Notes: generated from the letters alone by a model not told the origin. A stretch of 64,000 bases of DNA from Tessaracoccus sp. OS52 (GCF_020687685.1 NZ_JAJEWM010000002.1:1-64000); one strand, 5' to 3'. Numbered from the stretch's first letter, positions 34,547 to 43,892 are shown. Numbers and translations are program-made.

Positions 34547-34822
34547 TCAGCCGACCTCCCAGCCGTCGAGGTCCAGGGCCGCGTCGACGGCGTCGCGGAT
34601 GCGCGGACCCTGGTCCGTCCAGGACTGGTCCTCACGCAGCCAGGTCACCACGGCGCCAGCCTCAAGGACCACCCGTGTCAGGACTCCGTACTCCAACAGT
34701 GGGCCGATCGTCCCGGGGGCGGACGTGACCTCGCCGACGGGCAGGTCCTCGAAGGGAACCACCCACCGCACCGCCCGCGGCTCGCCGTCGACGGGTTCAG
34801 GCGTGATCGGCCGACCCCTCAC
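34547..34822 (-). CDS. Stand-alone Nfu N-terminal-domain protein
   Basis: A 91-residue protein: 'RAVRWVVPFEDLPVGEVTSA', 'LLEYGVLTRVVLEAGAVVTW' and 'DQSWTDQGPRIRDAVDAALD'. It is clearly homologous to residues 10-90 of the Nfu-type protein at 31392-31958 but lacks the CxxC cluster domain. GTG start overlaps the stop of the aldo-keto reductase gene (GTGA). It may modulate cluster transfer or be a leftover domain; whether it acts in iron metabolism is not shown. Confidence 0.7.
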   Translation of the reverse strand: MRGRPITPEPVDGEPRAVRWVVPFEDLPVGEVTSAPGTIGPLLEYGVLTRVVLEAGAVVTWLREDQSWTDQGPRIRDAVDAALDLDGWEVG

Positions 34823-35856
34823 TCCTCGGTTGCCTTCGCCCAGAGGTTCACTCCGGCCTCGACGGCGTGCTCGTCGATGGCGGCCAGCTCGTCGTCGGCG
34901 AAGTCCAGGTTCTCCAGCGCACCGAGGTTGGTCTCGAGCTGCTCCACCGACGAGGCCCCGATCAACGTCGAGGTGACCCGCTCGTCGCGCAGCACCCACG
35001 CCAGTGCCATCTGCGCGAGCTTCTGGCCACGGCTCTTCGCGATCTCGTTGAGCGCCTGGATGTGGTCCAGGGTCTCAGGGGTGAGCATGCTCTTCGAGAG
35101 GCTGCCGGGACGGGCCATGCGGGAGTCGGTGGGGATGCCGCCCAGGTAGCGGTCGGTGAGGAGCCCCTGCGCCAGAGCCGTGAAGGCGATGATGCCCATG
35201 CCCTCGGCGTCGCAGGCCTCGATCAGGTCCGGCTCGATCCAGCGGTTGAACATGTTGTAGCTGGGCTGGTGGATGAGCAGCGGGGTGCCGAGCTGGCGGG
35301 CGATGTTGGCCGCCTCGCGCGTCTTGGCCGCAGAGTACGAGGAGATGCCGATGTAGAGGGCGCGGCCGGACCGGACGGCCTGGTCCAGCGCCATCATCGT
35401 CTCCTCGATCGGGGTGTCGGGGTCGAAGCGATGCGAGTAGAAGATGTCGACGTAGTCCAGCCCCATCCTCGCCAGCGACTGGTCCAGGCTGGCAAGCACG
35501 TACTTGCGGCTGCCGCCACCCTGTCCGTAGGGGCCCGCCCACATGTCGTAGCCGGCCTTGCTGGAGATGATCAGCTCGTCGCGGAACGGCTTGAGGTCCT
35601 GCGCGAAGATCGTCCCGAAGTTGATCTCCGCCTGCCCGTAGGGCGGTCCGTAGTTGTTGGCGAGGTCGAAATGGGTGATGCCCGCGTCGAAGGAGCGGCG
35701 GATGATGGCCCGCTGGGTCTCCATGGGCTTGTCGTCGCCGAAGTTCTGCCACAGGCCAAGCGAGATCAGCGGCAGCTGGAGTCCCGAGCGTCCGGTGTGA
35801 CGGTAGGGCATCCGGCCGTCGTAGCGGTCGGGATCAGGAACGTAGGTGGGATACAT
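34819..35856 (-). CDS. Aldo-keto reductase (glyceraldehyde-3-phosphate reductase/YghZ type)
   Basis: A 345-residue TIM-barrel oxidoreductase. 'GITHFDLANNYGPPYGQAEI' has Asp and Tyr of the catalytic tetrad, 'IISSKAGYDMW' the Lys, and 'DIFYSHRFDPDTPIEE' the His. 'LIGASSVEQLETNLGAL' is the NADPH-phosphate-binding end. Length and sequence fit the YghZ/Gpr group, which reduces L-glyceraldehyde 3-phosphate and other aldehydes such as methylglyoxal. It is divergent from the sulfatase-maturating enzyme gene, 146 nt away, so a role in sugar catabolism there is possible. Confidence 0.9.
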   Translation of the reverse strand: MYPTYVPDPDRYDGRMPYRHTGRSGLQLPLISLGLWQNFGDDKPMETQRAIIRRSFDAGITHFDLANNYGPPYGQAEINFGTIFAQDLKPFRDELIISSKAGYDMWAGPYGQGGGSRKYVLASLDQSLARMGLDYVDIFYSHRFDPDTPIEETMMALDQAVRSGRALYIGISSYSAAKTREAANIARQLGTPLLIHQPSYNMFNRWIEPDLIEACDAEGMGIIAFTALAQGLLTDRYLGGIPTDSRMARPGSLSKSMLTPETLDHIQALNEIAKSRGQKLAQMALAWVLRDERVTSTLIGASSVEQLETNLGALENLDFADDELAAIDEHAVEAGVNLWAKATEE

Positions 35857-36002
35857 GCCCCCATCCTGCCCCAGTCGCAGACGACGGGGGCGTTGGGGGT
35901 CGGTGCCGGTGCGCAAGTTGCCCCTTGGGTTTGATTCCCCACCTCCGACCGCGTAGTAAAGGGGGACAGGTTCGTTCCCGAGTCGAGGGCAGGAGGGTGT
36001 CG

Positions 36003-37226
36003 ATGCAGCGCAATTTGCCGTTCTCCGTCGTCACCAAACCCACCGGCGCCGCCTGCAACCTGGACTGCACCTACTGCTTCTTCCTGTCCAAGGAACTGCT
36101 CTACGACGCCGACTCGCAACGGATGTCCGCAGAGACCCTCCACGCCTACATCGCCAACCAGCTGGACTCCCACCCCGACGGTGACGTCACGCTGATGTGG
36201 CAGGGCGGGGAGCCGACGATGCGCGGGCTCGCCTTCTACCGGGAGGCGGTGCGGCTCGGCAACGAGCTCAAGCGCCCCGGTCAGCGCGTGACCCACGCCA
36301 TGCAGACCAACGGCACCCTGCTCGACGACGACTGGTGCGCCTTCCTCCACGACGAGGGCTTCCTCGTCGGGTTGTCCATCGACGGCCCCGCCGCGCTCCA
36401 CGACTCCTACCGGGTCAACAAGGCCGGCCGCGGCACGCACGCCCAGGTGATCCGCGGCTGGGAGTACCTGCGCAAGCACGACGTCGAGACCAACATCCTG
36501 TGCACGGTCAACGCCGCGAACGCCGACCACGGCGCCGAGGTGTACCGCTACTTCCGCGACGACCTGGGCGCCACGTTCCTGCAGTTCATCCCCATCGTCG
36601 AACGCGTCCCGGCCGAGGATCTGGCCACCGCCGAGCAGGGCTGGATCGGCCCCGACGGCGCGCGGCTGCTCTACCGGCAGGTCGGCGACGCCGTCACGTC
36701 CCGCTCCGTCGCGCCCGCCCAGTGGGGCCGATTCCTGAACCAGGTGTTCGACGAGTGGGTGCGCACCGACGTCGGCAAGGTCTACGTCCAGCACTTCGAC
36801 GTGATGCTGGCCGCCCGCTTCGGGCAGTACTCGCTGTGCGTCCATGCCCCCGAGTGCGGCACGGCGCTGGCGGTGGAGCACAACGGTGACATCTACTCCT
36901 GCGACCACTTCGTCGAGCCCGGCTACGAACTGGGCAACGTCCGAACCAACGCCTTCGCCGACGTCCTGACCAGCCCCCAGCAGCGGGAGTTCGGCCGCTC
37001 CAAACGCACCGGACTGACCGACCAGTGCCGTCGCTGCCCCGTGCGCTGGGCCTGCAACGGCGGCTGTCCCAAGGACCGCTTCGCCGTCTCCGTCGACGGG
37101 CAGGAGGGGCAGAACTACCTGTGCGAGGGGTACTTCAACTTCTTCAGCCACGCCGCCCCGACAATCGAGGAGATGGCCATGCTGCTCCAGTCCGGCCGCG
37201 CGCCGGCAGAAGTCATGGAGCGATGA
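36003..37226 (+). CDS. Anaerobic sulfatase-maturating enzyme (radical SAM, SPASM)
   Basis: A 407-residue radical SAM protein. The 4Fe-4S/SAM motif is Cys18-Asn-Leu-Asp-Cys22-Thr-Tyr-Cys25, followed by 'LMWQGGEPTMRGLAFYREAV' and a C-terminal SPASM domain with clusters of Cys ('CVHAPECGTAL', 'IYSCDHFVEPG', 'CRRCPVRWACNGGCPKDRF'). This matches anSME, which oxidises the active-site Cys or Ser of sulfatases to formylglycine. Two Cys-type sulfatases lie at 38002-39579 and 45029-46474, its obvious clients. ATG 36003, seven nt after AGGAGG, is used. Its end overlaps a convergent small gene by 14 nt. Confidence 0.92.
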   Translation: MQRNLPFSVVTKPTGAACNLDCTYCFFLSKELLYDADSQRMSAETLHAYIANQLDSHPDGDVTLMWQGGEPTMRGLAFYREAVRLGNELKRPGQRVTHAMQTNGTLLDDDWCAFLHDEGFLVGLSIDGPAALHDSYRVNKAGRGTHAQVIRGWEYLRKHDVETNILCTVNAANADHGAEVYRYFRDDLGATFLQFIPIVERVPAEDLATAEQGWIGPDGARLLYRQVGDAVTSRSVAPAQWGRFLNQVFDEWVRTDVGKVYVQHFDVMLAARFGQYSLCVHAPECGTALAVEHNGDIYSCDHFVEPGYELGNVRTNAFADVLTSPQQREFGRSKRTGLTDQCRRCPVRWACNGGCPKDRFAVSVDGQEGQNYLCEGYFNFFSHAAPTIEEMAMLLQSGRAPAEVMER

Positions 37227-37419
37227 CGCGCGCTGCGACCACGCGGTCGTAGCGGATCCGCACCTCGCCCCGACGTTTGGTTGCGACGACGAAGGTCTCC
37301 TCGTCGCGCTCCGTGACGGGCCCGACGGCGTCGGTGGCGGACCCGTCGTCGAGCAGGAAGCGAACGGTCACGCGCTGCCCGATCGGCACCTCCCTGAACC
37401 CGCGCGGCAGTCCGGGCAC
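37213..37419 (-). CDS. Small SH3-like protein (Rv0428c N-domain type)
   Basis: A 68-residue protein: 'VPIGQRVTVRFLLDDGSATD', 'AVGPVTERDEETFVVATKRR' and 'EVRIRYDRVVAARVIAP'. The pattern of five short beta-strands with 'DGSATDxxGxV' resembles the SH3-like domain at the N-terminus of Rv0428c-type acetyltransferases; the catalytic GNAT part is missing, so this is a free-standing version. GTG at 37419 lies just inside the upstream NUDIX stop (4-nt gap region), so the two genes are coupled. Confidence 0.6.
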   Translation of the reverse strand: MPGLPRGFREVPIGQRVTVRFLLDDGSATDAVGPVTERDEETFVVATKRRGEVRIRYDRVVAARVIAP

Positions 37420-37420
37420 C

Positions 37421-37828
37421 TCAGCCCCGCAGCCTGGCGGCGACGGTGGGCAGCGCCGCGCGGTCGCCGTCGAGCCAGTCGACGGCCGTGAGTTCTTCGG
37501 CGGTGAGCCAGCGGACGGCGTCGTGCGAGTCGTGGGGTGTGGGCCGCCCGCCGTCGGCGGTGCACCACCACAGCTCCAGCTCGAGGGCCTCCGAGATGAC
37601 CCAGCGCCCGCCGTCGGGCGGATCCAGCCGGTCTCCCACCTCGACGGCGACCAGCAGCTCCTCGGCAATCTCCCGGGCCAGCCCGTCGACAGCGCTCTCC
37701 CCGGGCTCCACCTTGCCGCCGGGGAACTCCCAGCGGCCGGCGGGTGGGGTGGTCCGCCTGGCGGCCAGCACCCGCGTGGGCCGGGCGAGGTCGTCGACGA
37801 TCAGCGCGCCCACCACCAGCTGCCGCAC
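37421..37828 (-). CDS. NUDIX hydrolase (MutT-like)
   Basis: A protein of about 135 residues with the NUDIX box 'GGKVEPGESAVDGLAREIAE' then ELLV, following GX5EX7REUXEEXGU except for a Val/Leu at the usual Gly. 'RPTRVLAARRTTPPAGRWEF' precedes it, and 'HDAVRWLTAEELTAVDWLDG' follows, as in MutT/8-oxo-dGTPases. The start is uncertain: GTG 37828 after GGAGGGTGT or TTG 37843. It may clean oxidised nucleotides; the substrate is not certain. Confidence 0.85.
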   Translation of the reverse strand: MRQLVVGALIVDDLARPTRVLAARRTTPPAGRWEFPGGKVEPGESAVDGLAREIAEELLVAVEVGDRLDPPDGGRWVISEALELELWWCTADGGRPTPHDSHDAVRWLTAEELTAVDWLDGDRAALPTVAARLRG

Positions 37829-38001
37829 ACACCCTCCGATCAACGGGTCCAGGAATCCCGGTCAGGATACGGCCTCCGGGCGCCGGCCCCGCGTGTGCTC
37901 AGGGGGCCATCGACGCGCCGCGGCTGCGCCACCTCACGGCCGAAGCGCTGTTGGCCGCGTGCCCGTGAGGCACCCTCTGGTCAAAGAACCCCAGGCATTC
38001 G

Positions 38002-39579
38002 TCATCCGCCTCCAAGTGACGGGTTTGCTTGGTCGGTATAGCTGAAGTCCCAGATGGGCCCCGCCGGTCGTCGCATGTGCTGGCGAGCGGCGTCGAAGAA
38101 AGGCTGGAAGTCCCAGTCCCTGACCCGGCCGGTGGCCAGCGCCTGACCCAAGAACGCCCGCCTTCGCTGACTCTTGAGAGTGCGTTCGTGCGCTGCTGCG
38201 GGGTCCCAGTCAGTCATACAAGCGGTCCTGAGGCTGGTGAGCGACTCAGAGTAGTCGGGATCGGTTGAGACGTCGCACCACTCGTCGGGGTCTTGTTCCA
38301 GGTCAAAGAGGAGTTCCTCCCGTCCGTGTACGTAGACGTACTTCATCGATCCGGAGACAACGGTTCTCGTGGGCGCGATCACTCCGTTCGCGCTGTAATC
38401 GATGATCACGGGCTCCGGGGTGGTGTTCGGGTCGAACAGGTCCCTCCCAGGGCGGGCCGGGACGTTCTGGTCTTCCCCGTAGTCATCCTTCGCGTCCGCT
38501 AGTGCGACCATCGTCGGGAAGAGGTCCACCAGTGAAGCGTGCGTCTCCACCCGCTGCGCGGACGGGATCCCGGGACCAGCCAGGATCAGGGGCACGCGCG
38601 TTGACCACTCCCTGAATGTCCGCTTGAAGAACATCCCATGCTCACCGAGCATGTCACCGTGATCGCTCGTCAGTACGACGACGGTATTCTCGAGTTGCCC
38701 GAGCCGCTCCAACTCCCACACAAGTTCGCCCAGCTTGTCATCGATGTAGCTGACCATCGCGTAGTAGGCGCGGCGCAGGCGCCGGACTGCCTCCGGGCTT
38801 GTGTCCACCATCTCCACGCCCTGGTAAGAGTTGACCCACTGGTCCCACACGGTGGGTTTCCATCCCTCCGGCCCCTCCGCCGGGGGTGCCAACTCGCGGC
38901 CCTCGTATCTGTCCCAGTACTCCTGTGCTGGTGCATATGGATCATGGGGTTGCGTGTAGGAAACGCAAAGGAACCATGGCCGGCTCTCGTCCTCGCGGCG
39001 GGCCAACTGGCGAAGTCGTTCGCACGCACGGAAGTGAACCTCCTCGTCATAGTCCAACTGAGTGGACCACTTCACCGGCCCTGCCTCCGGCACCATCCTC
39101 GCCATCGGTCTGCCCTGTCGGACGGCTGGTGGCCGCGGAGGATCTCCCAGGGTTTCCCAATCCTGGGCACCGAGGAAGTCAGACGGGTAGATGTCAGTTG
39201 TCAAACGCTCCTCGAAACCATGCAACTGGTCCGGCCCGACGAAGTGCATCTTGCCACTGAGGATCGTTTGGTAACCACGCCGTCGCAGGTGGTGGGCAAA
39301 GGTGGGAATTCCCGCTGGGAGTTCCTCAAAGTTGTCATCGACGGGGATCCGGCCGGGGAGCATCCCGGTCATCATGGAGGCCCGGGATGGTGCACACAAC
39401 GGAGCGTTGCAGTACGTCCTCTCGAACAACGTACCGCGACTTGCCAGTGCATCCATGTTCGGGGTCAGGACGTCCGCGTTCCCATAGGGCGACGTGGCGA
39501 GGGCCGAAAGCTGATCGGCCATCACGAGCACAATGTTGACGGGCCGTAGAGAATCCGTTGTTGTTGTCACACCACTCAA
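38002..39579 (-). CDS. betC: Choline-sulfatase-type sulfatase (cytoplasmic, Cys-type)
   Basis: A 525-residue sulfatase without signal peptide. Metal and active-site parts: 'VNIVLVMADQL', Cys62-Ala-Pro-Ser-Arg66 (formylglycine site), 'LSGKMHFVGPDQLHGFEERL' and 'TSDHGDMLGEHGMFFKRTFR'. The C-terminal 'KSQRRRAFLGQALATGRVRD' plus WDFQP is typical of the BetC C-terminal segment. Choline-O-sulfate is the substrate of the closest known family, but the sugar-importer operon points to a sulfated sugar instead. Start TTG 39579 (GTG 39570 possible). Last gene of the operon 43867 to 38002. Confidence 0.82.
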   Translation of the reverse strand: MSGVTTTTDSLRPVNIVLVMADQLSALATSPYGNADVLTPNMDALASRGTLFERTYCNAPLCAPSRASMMTGMLPGRIPVDDNFEELPAGIPTFAHHLRRRGYQTILSGKMHFVGPDQLHGFEERLTTDIYPSDFLGAQDWETLGDPPRPPAVRQGRPMARMVPEAGPVKWSTQLDYDEEVHFRACERLRQLARREDESRPWFLCVSYTQPHDPYAPAQEYWDRYEGRELAPPAEGPEGWKPTVWDQWVNSYQGVEMVDTSPEAVRRLRRAYYAMVSYIDDKLGELVWELERLGQLENTVVVLTSDHGDMLGEHGMFFKRTFREWSTRVPLILAGPGIPSAQRVETHASLVDLFPTMVALADAKDDYGEDQNVPARPGRDLFDPNTTPEPVIIDYSANGVIAPTRTVVSGSMKYVYVHGREELLFDLEQDPDEWCDVSTDPDYSESLTSLRTACMTDWDPAAAHERTLKSQRRRAFLGQALATGRVRDWDFQPFFDAARQHMRRPAGPIWDFSYTDQANPSLGGG

Positions 39580-39589
39580 CTCTCCCTGG

Positions 39590-40615
39590 TCAGGCCGGCT
39601 CCACGGTCACGGCCGCGCGCTCAGCCGCGGCCGTGTGAACGGCCTCAATAAGCTGACTCACCCACATGGCCTCATCAAGGTCAGGGAGTCGCTTGTGTCC
39701 GTCCCGCAGAGTCTGGATGAAGGCATCCAGCATTGTGACGTTCGGCCCCATGGGCATGTCGTCGTACGCCGAGACCAGCGCCCTGGGGAACTCCGTGGAG
39801 GCCGCCCGGTATATCTCGAGCCCTTGCCGAGAGTCCTCCACAACGGCTGAAGCGTGCTCCCCGACTACCTCATAACCGAACCGGACCGGCGCAGGCATTC
39901 CGTCCGGCAGCACCCACAGGGACTCGACGGAAGCAGAGCTACCATCCTCGAACGCCAAGAGCGCTTGCAGACCGTCCCAGGTGTCGACTCCGTGTGAGGC
40001 CAGGACGCCTCGGCTGCCCACTGCCTGGACGACGGTGCGCCCCTTGGGCGCCAGGGCCGCGACGATGTCGAGCGTGTGCGGCATCAGGAACCAGCCCGGT
40101 GACGAGTGGCGGGCCCAGGACAATGCCTTGAGAGGGACGCGGAGGGAGTTGCTGAGCCGAGCGTTCTGGAAGAGAACTCGCCCGAGCGCACCTGAATCGG
40201 CGTCGGCCAGAATGTTTCGGAAAGCCGGGTGCCACCTGTTCAGGTAAGCCACCGATACCCGCGCAGCGTGGTCTCGGACTGCCGAGCGCATGGCGACCGC
40301 GTCCCTCGTGGTTGTGGCCAAGGGCTTTTCGACCAGCAGGTGCAGGCCTGCAGCAGCCCCCGCGAGGACAGCTTCGGCGTGGACATGGTCCGGGGTGGCC
40401 ACCACCAAGGAGTCGAGGCCTTCTCGAATTAGCGCCTCGATCCCATTCAGGATGGGGACACCCGTCTCGTCGGAGAACGCCCGAGCGGCCGTTGGGGAGA
40501 GATCGTGAACGCCCACCACCTCCACGTCGGGATGCCGGAGCGCGAGGTTCGCGAACAGCCGCCCACGAACCCCCGCCCCGACAAATCCCAGCCTGAGCGT
40601 CTTGAACTCAGGCAT
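39590..40615 (-). CDS. Gfo/Idh/MocA-family oxidoreductase
   Basis: A 341-residue NAD(P)-dependent dehydrogenase. Rossmann start 'TLRLGFVGAGVRGRLFANLA', 'DSLVVATPDHVHAEAVLAGA' and catalytic 'LLVEKPLATTTRDA' (EKP). A C-terminal sheet domain carries 'HTLDIVAALAP'. Such enzymes oxidise or epimerise sugars and inositols. Its ATG overlaps the end of the solute-binding-protein gene by 8 nt, so it works on what the ABC importer brings in, before or after desulfation. Confidence 0.88.
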   Translation of the reverse strand: MPEFKTLRLGFVGAGVRGRLFANLALRHPDVEVVGVHDLSPTAARAFSDETGVPILNGIEALIREGLDSLVVATPDHVHAEAVLAGAAAGLHLLVEKPLATTTRDAVAMRSAVRDHAARVSVAYLNRWHPAFRNILADADSGALGRVLFQNARLSNSLRVPLKALSWARHSSPGWFLMPHTLDIVAALAPKGRTVVQAVGSRGVLASHGVDTWDGLQALLAFEDGSSASVESLWVLPDGMPAPVRFGYEVVGEHASAVVEDSRQGLEIYRAASTEFPRALVSAYDDMPMGPNVTMLDAFIQTLRDGHKRLPDLDEAMWVSQLIEAVHTAAAERAAVTVEPA

Positions 40616-41924
40616 TGTTCTTCCAGTACTCGGCACTTGTAGCCGGCAATTGTGCCGAGAATTCCTCCGCGGAGATCTCCCCGAAGACCAGCTGGTTCGT
40701 AAGGGGGATGAGTACCTTCGTGGTCCAGTCGCCGTGGTCGTCGATGATTTGATCGAACTGGCCATGGACTGCAGGAGCATCATCGATCATCTGCTTGATG
40801 TCGGTGAGCGCCTCCGGCACCTCGATGTCTCCGCGAGGTGTCATGTTCCCCACCTCGGAGGACACCCGCGAGAGCCGTTCCTTGTTCATGAAGTAGGTGA
40901 TGAACTCCTGCGCGGCCTCAGCATTCGGGGCCTTCGCCGGAATGCCGAAACCGATGAACGAGACCTCCTGCGACATGTTTCCACCCGGAGCTGCTTCGGG
41001 CATGGGGAAGGCCCTGTACTCGAATTCATCCCCAGCGGACGCCTTGGTCTCGTGGGGAATCCAGGTGCCGTTGTAGATCAGTTCTGCTTCGTTCTCGGCC
41101 CACTTCTGCTGCATCGCGGGCCACTTGCTGCTGGAGTAGCCATCGACGAAGTAGCCGCCATCGACCAACTGCTGGACCTGCTTCGCCGCATTCACGAAAC
41201 CTTCGGCCTTGAGCGCCTCGCCGCTGGGATCCCCGGCGGCTGCATTGAGTTCGCCTGGTCCGGTGTTGCGAACCGCAAGTTCGGCGAAGTAGTACAGGTT
41301 GAAGTTTGCGATGTCGCCATCTTGCGCGATGGGGGTGGCGCCTTCCGCCTTTGCAGCCTCCAGCCACGCGATGAATTCGTCCCAGGTCTTCGGGTACTGG
41401 CCGTCAAGTTCCGGATGGGTTGCGCCGTTGTACCAGAACGCGGAACTGATGACCTGGTAGGGGACCATCCAGGTGTCGCCGTCGTCGGTGACCATGTCCC
41501 AGTACTCCTCAGGGATGACAGAACGCACTGTCACGTCCTCGCCCGGGATATTGGCATCGAGGACCGGGTTCATCGACAGGCTCGAATCCGTGCTGGCGAG
41601 CACCGACTTGATGTTTCGTTGGGCCGCATCGACCAGATCAGCGGGCGACTCGGGGGAATTGAGGGTAGGGGACAACTTCTTCATGTTGTCCCGGCCGATC
41701 CACTCGACCTTGACCTCGATGCCGGTCTCAGCTGTGAACTCGTCGATGGCCTTCTGGGCCATGACCTGCTGTGGTTCGCCCTCGGACCACATGGACCAGT
41801 AGGTGAACGACTTAGACTCCTCGCCTGCCGGCGCCTCACCCTCAGTGGCACGTTGGATGGCGGTGCAGGCTCCTAACGTGAAGGTGAGGACGATCGCGAC
41901 GAGCATTGTTGCGATGCGCTTCAT
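40608..41924 (-). CDS. Sugar ABC transporter substrate-binding lipoprotein
   Basis: A 438-residue family 1 solute-binding protein. Lipoprotein signal 'IATMLVAIVLTFTLGAC' with Cys20. 'FTYWSMWSEGEPQQVMAQKA', 'YPKTWDEFIAWLEAAKAEGA' and 'FIGFGIPAKAPNAEAAQEFI' are usual in CUT1 sugar-binding proteins. In this operon it follows the two permease genes. No ATP-binding subunit is encoded, so a shared MsiK/UgpC-like ATPase elsewhere must serve it. Confidence 0.92.
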   Translation of the reverse strand: MKRIATMLVAIVLTFTLGACTAIQRATEGEAPAGEESKSFTYWSMWSEGEPQQVMAQKAIDEFTAETGIEVKVEWIGRDNMKKLSPTLNSPESPADLVDAAQRNIKSVLASTDSSLSMNPVLDANIPGEDVTVRSVIPEEYWDMVTDDGDTWMVPYQVISSAFWYNGATHPELDGQYPKTWDEFIAWLEAAKAEGATPIAQDGDIANFNLYYFAELAVRNTGPGELNAAAGDPSGEALKAEGFVNAAKQVQQLVDGGYFVDGYSSSKWPAMQQKWAENEAELIYNGTWIPHETKASAGDEFEYRAFPMPEAAPGGNMSQEVSFIGFGIPAKAPNAEAAQEFITYFMNKERLSRVSSEVGNMTPRGDIEVPEALTDIKQMIDDAPAVHGQFDQIIDDHGDWTTKVLIPLTNQLVFGEISAEEFSAQLPATSAEYWKNNA

Positions 41925-41982
41925 GTTTCAAACTCCTTTGTGTGATGCTGCGCGGTGGTGGGATGAGTTGGTTGTTGGTGGC

Positions 41983-42876
41983 TCAGCGGTCGGCGCCCAG
42001 GGTCAGGCCCTCGATGATGCGGCGGCCGAGCCATACGTACAGGGCCAGGACGGGACCGATCACGATGGCCACGCCTGCGAAAAGCTGTCCCCAGTCAGCG
42101 CCGGTGTACTGCAGTCGCTGGAGAAATTTCAGAAGCGCCAGTGGCAAGGTCTCAAGGTTCGTGGTCTGGAGGAACACGAGTGCGATGATCGTCTCCCCCC
42201 AGTGAGAGATGATGTTCAGGATCAGCAACGTGACAAGGCCCGAGCGTGCCAGTGGGAGCATGATCGTCACGAATGTGCGTACGGGCCCCGCCCCATCCAG
42301 CGCCGCAGCCTCCTCCATCTCCTTCGGCAATGAGATGAAGAAGCCCGTCAGGAAGAACACCGCGAAGGGCAGCGACGTCGCGACATAGAGCAGCCACACC
42401 CCTTCCAGGCTGTTGACGAGGTAGAGCTCGTTCATGATGCTGTAGAGCGGCAGGATGATGACCTGCACCGGGATGCCGACACCGATCGCGAAGGCCATGG
42501 TGATGGCTCGGCTGCCGAACACCCCGAAACGGCTCAGCGCGTAGGACGCCGGGGCGGCGAGTAGAACGGTCGCTGCGCCGGTCGAAAGGACCAGGATCAG
42601 GCTGTTGCCGAGAGCCGTGTCGAAGTTGCTGGCCCCCCATGCACTGGCGAAATTCTCCCACCTCCACTCGTCGGGCAGGCCGAACGGATCGTTGAACAAC
42701 TCGTTGGTCGACTTGAAGCTCGAGAGCAGGATCCAAGCCAGGAGGAGGATGCCAAAGATCGCCAGTGCCCAAACGAGCGTGATCACAACATTCCAGAGAA
42801 TCTTTCCAGGCAGATCCGATCCTCGGGTGCGAGGGCCGCTGGGTCGCGAGACGGGTGCAGTCTGGTTTCGTAGCAC
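41983..42876 (-). CDS. Sugar ABC transporter permease (MalG type)
   Basis: A 297-residue permease with six helices. The EAA loop is 'KEMEEAAALDGAGPVRTFVT' (about 200-219). 'WGETIIALVFLQTTNLETLP' and 'LFAGVAIVIGPVLALYVWLG' are typical of the MalG/CUT1 branch. The GTG at 42876, five nt after GAGGTGG and 8 nt after the upstream permease stop, is used; a longer reading would overlap that gene. Confidence 0.92.
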   Translation of the reverse strand: MLRNQTAPVSRPSGPRTRGSDLPGKILWNVVITLVWALAIFGILLLAWILLSSFKSTNELFNDPFGLPDEWRWENFASAWGASNFDTALGNSLILVLSTGAATVLLAAPASYALSRFGVFGSRAITMAFAIGVGIPVQVIILPLYSIMNELYLVNSLEGVWLLYVATSLPFAVFFLTGFFISLPKEMEEAAALDGAGPVRTFVTIMLPLARSGLVTLLILNIISHWGETIIALVFLQTTNLETLPLALLKFLQRLQYTGADWGQLFAGVAIVIGPVLALYVWLGRRIIEGLTLGADR

Positions 42877-42886
42877 GGTTGCCACC

Positions 42887-43867
42887 TCAGTACTCGATCG
42901 AATCGTGTCGGAAGATCCGCCCAACGAGAGCCACCATGGCGCCCACCAGGAGCAGCATGACGATCGCAGTTGCCGCTGAGGTGCCGTAGCGGGGCGTTCC
43001 TTGGGCGGAAAAGGCCTCGGCGTAGGTGTAGACCGCCGTGTTCCAGACCTTGGTCGGGGGAAGGTAACCAGCGCCCCCAGCGAAGGCGTAGATGAACTCG
43101 AAGATCTTGATGGAACTGATGGTCCACAAGATTGCTGCCACTCCGATCACATCCCACGTCAACGGGAAAATGATGTGTCGCATGCGCTGCCAGGCGTTTG
43201 CGCCCGCCAACGAAGCGTCTTCAAAGAGGTACGGCGGGATGCGGTCGACGGCGGCCAGCAGGATCGTTGCGAAGAACCCGGTGTTGATCCAGATGAGACC
43301 CATCATGATGACCATGAACAGGTTGTTCTCGTTCAGCCACTCAGGCGGAGCATCCACACCCATCCCCCTAAGGAAGGTGTTGACGAGTCCTTCGTGCTGA
43401 AAGAGGAAGCCCCAGACGATCGACAGAACGACGCCGGGCACGATGTTGGGGAAGAAGATGACGGCGCGAATGAACCGTCGGCCGGGTAGGTCCCTCAGAA
43501 CCAGCATCAGAACGAAGCTGATCGCGAAGGTGACACCGCCAACGACGAAGAGGATCGCCAAGGTGTTCTTGAAGGAGGTGAGGAAGATGGGATCCCCGAA
43601 TATCCGGCGGTAGTTGCCCAGCCCGACGAAGTCCATAGGCCCGGCACCGCTCCACTGGTGCAGGCTGATCCAGATCGTCTGCGCACTCGGAATGATCATC
43701 AATGCCACGTACAGAAGCAGTGCCGGTGACACGAACCACCAGAAGACCCTCTTGCGAGACCTCTCCAGAGGCGTCTTCTTGGTGCGGGGAATCGACTCCT
43801 CGACATCGCTGGCGGGGGATATGGCCGCAAGCGCGGTCCCACCCCTTCGTGGGTCTGACACTGACAT
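42887..43867 (-). CDS. Sugar ABC transporter permease (MalF type)
   Basis: A 326-residue permease with six helices after a 40-residue cytoplasmic start ending 'KTPLERSRKRVFWWF'. The EAA-type loop is 'YLFEDASLAGANAWQRMRHI'; 'AVIFFPNIVPGVVLSIVWGF' is the usual TM3 region. First gene of the importer-dehydrogenase-sulfatase operon, starting 54 nt from the divergent ROK gene. ATG 43867 is chosen; a longer reading would enter the ROK gene on the other strand. Confidence 0.92.
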   Translation of the reverse strand: MSVSDPRRGGTALAAISPASDVEESIPRTKKTPLERSRKRVFWWFVSPALLLYVALMIIPSAQTIWISLHQWSGAGPMDFVGLGNYRRIFGDPIFLTSFKNTLAILFVVGGVTFAISFVLMLVLRDLPGRRFIRAVIFFPNIVPGVVLSIVWGFLFQHEGLVNTFLRGMGVDAPPEWLNENNLFMVIMMGLIWINTGFFATILLAAVDRIPPYLFEDASLAGANAWQRMRHIIFPLTWDVIGVAAILWTISSIKIFEFIYAFAGGAGYLPPTKVWNTAVYTYAEAFSAQGTPRYGTSAATAIVMLLLVGAMVALVGRIFRHDSIEY

Positions 43868-43892
43868 GAGACCGGAACTTACCAGTAGCCGA

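Noticed and set aside
38002-39579. Assigning choline sulfate as certain substrate
   Set aside because: The sequence is BetC-like, but no betA/betB or choline transporter is near; neighbours are sugar genes.
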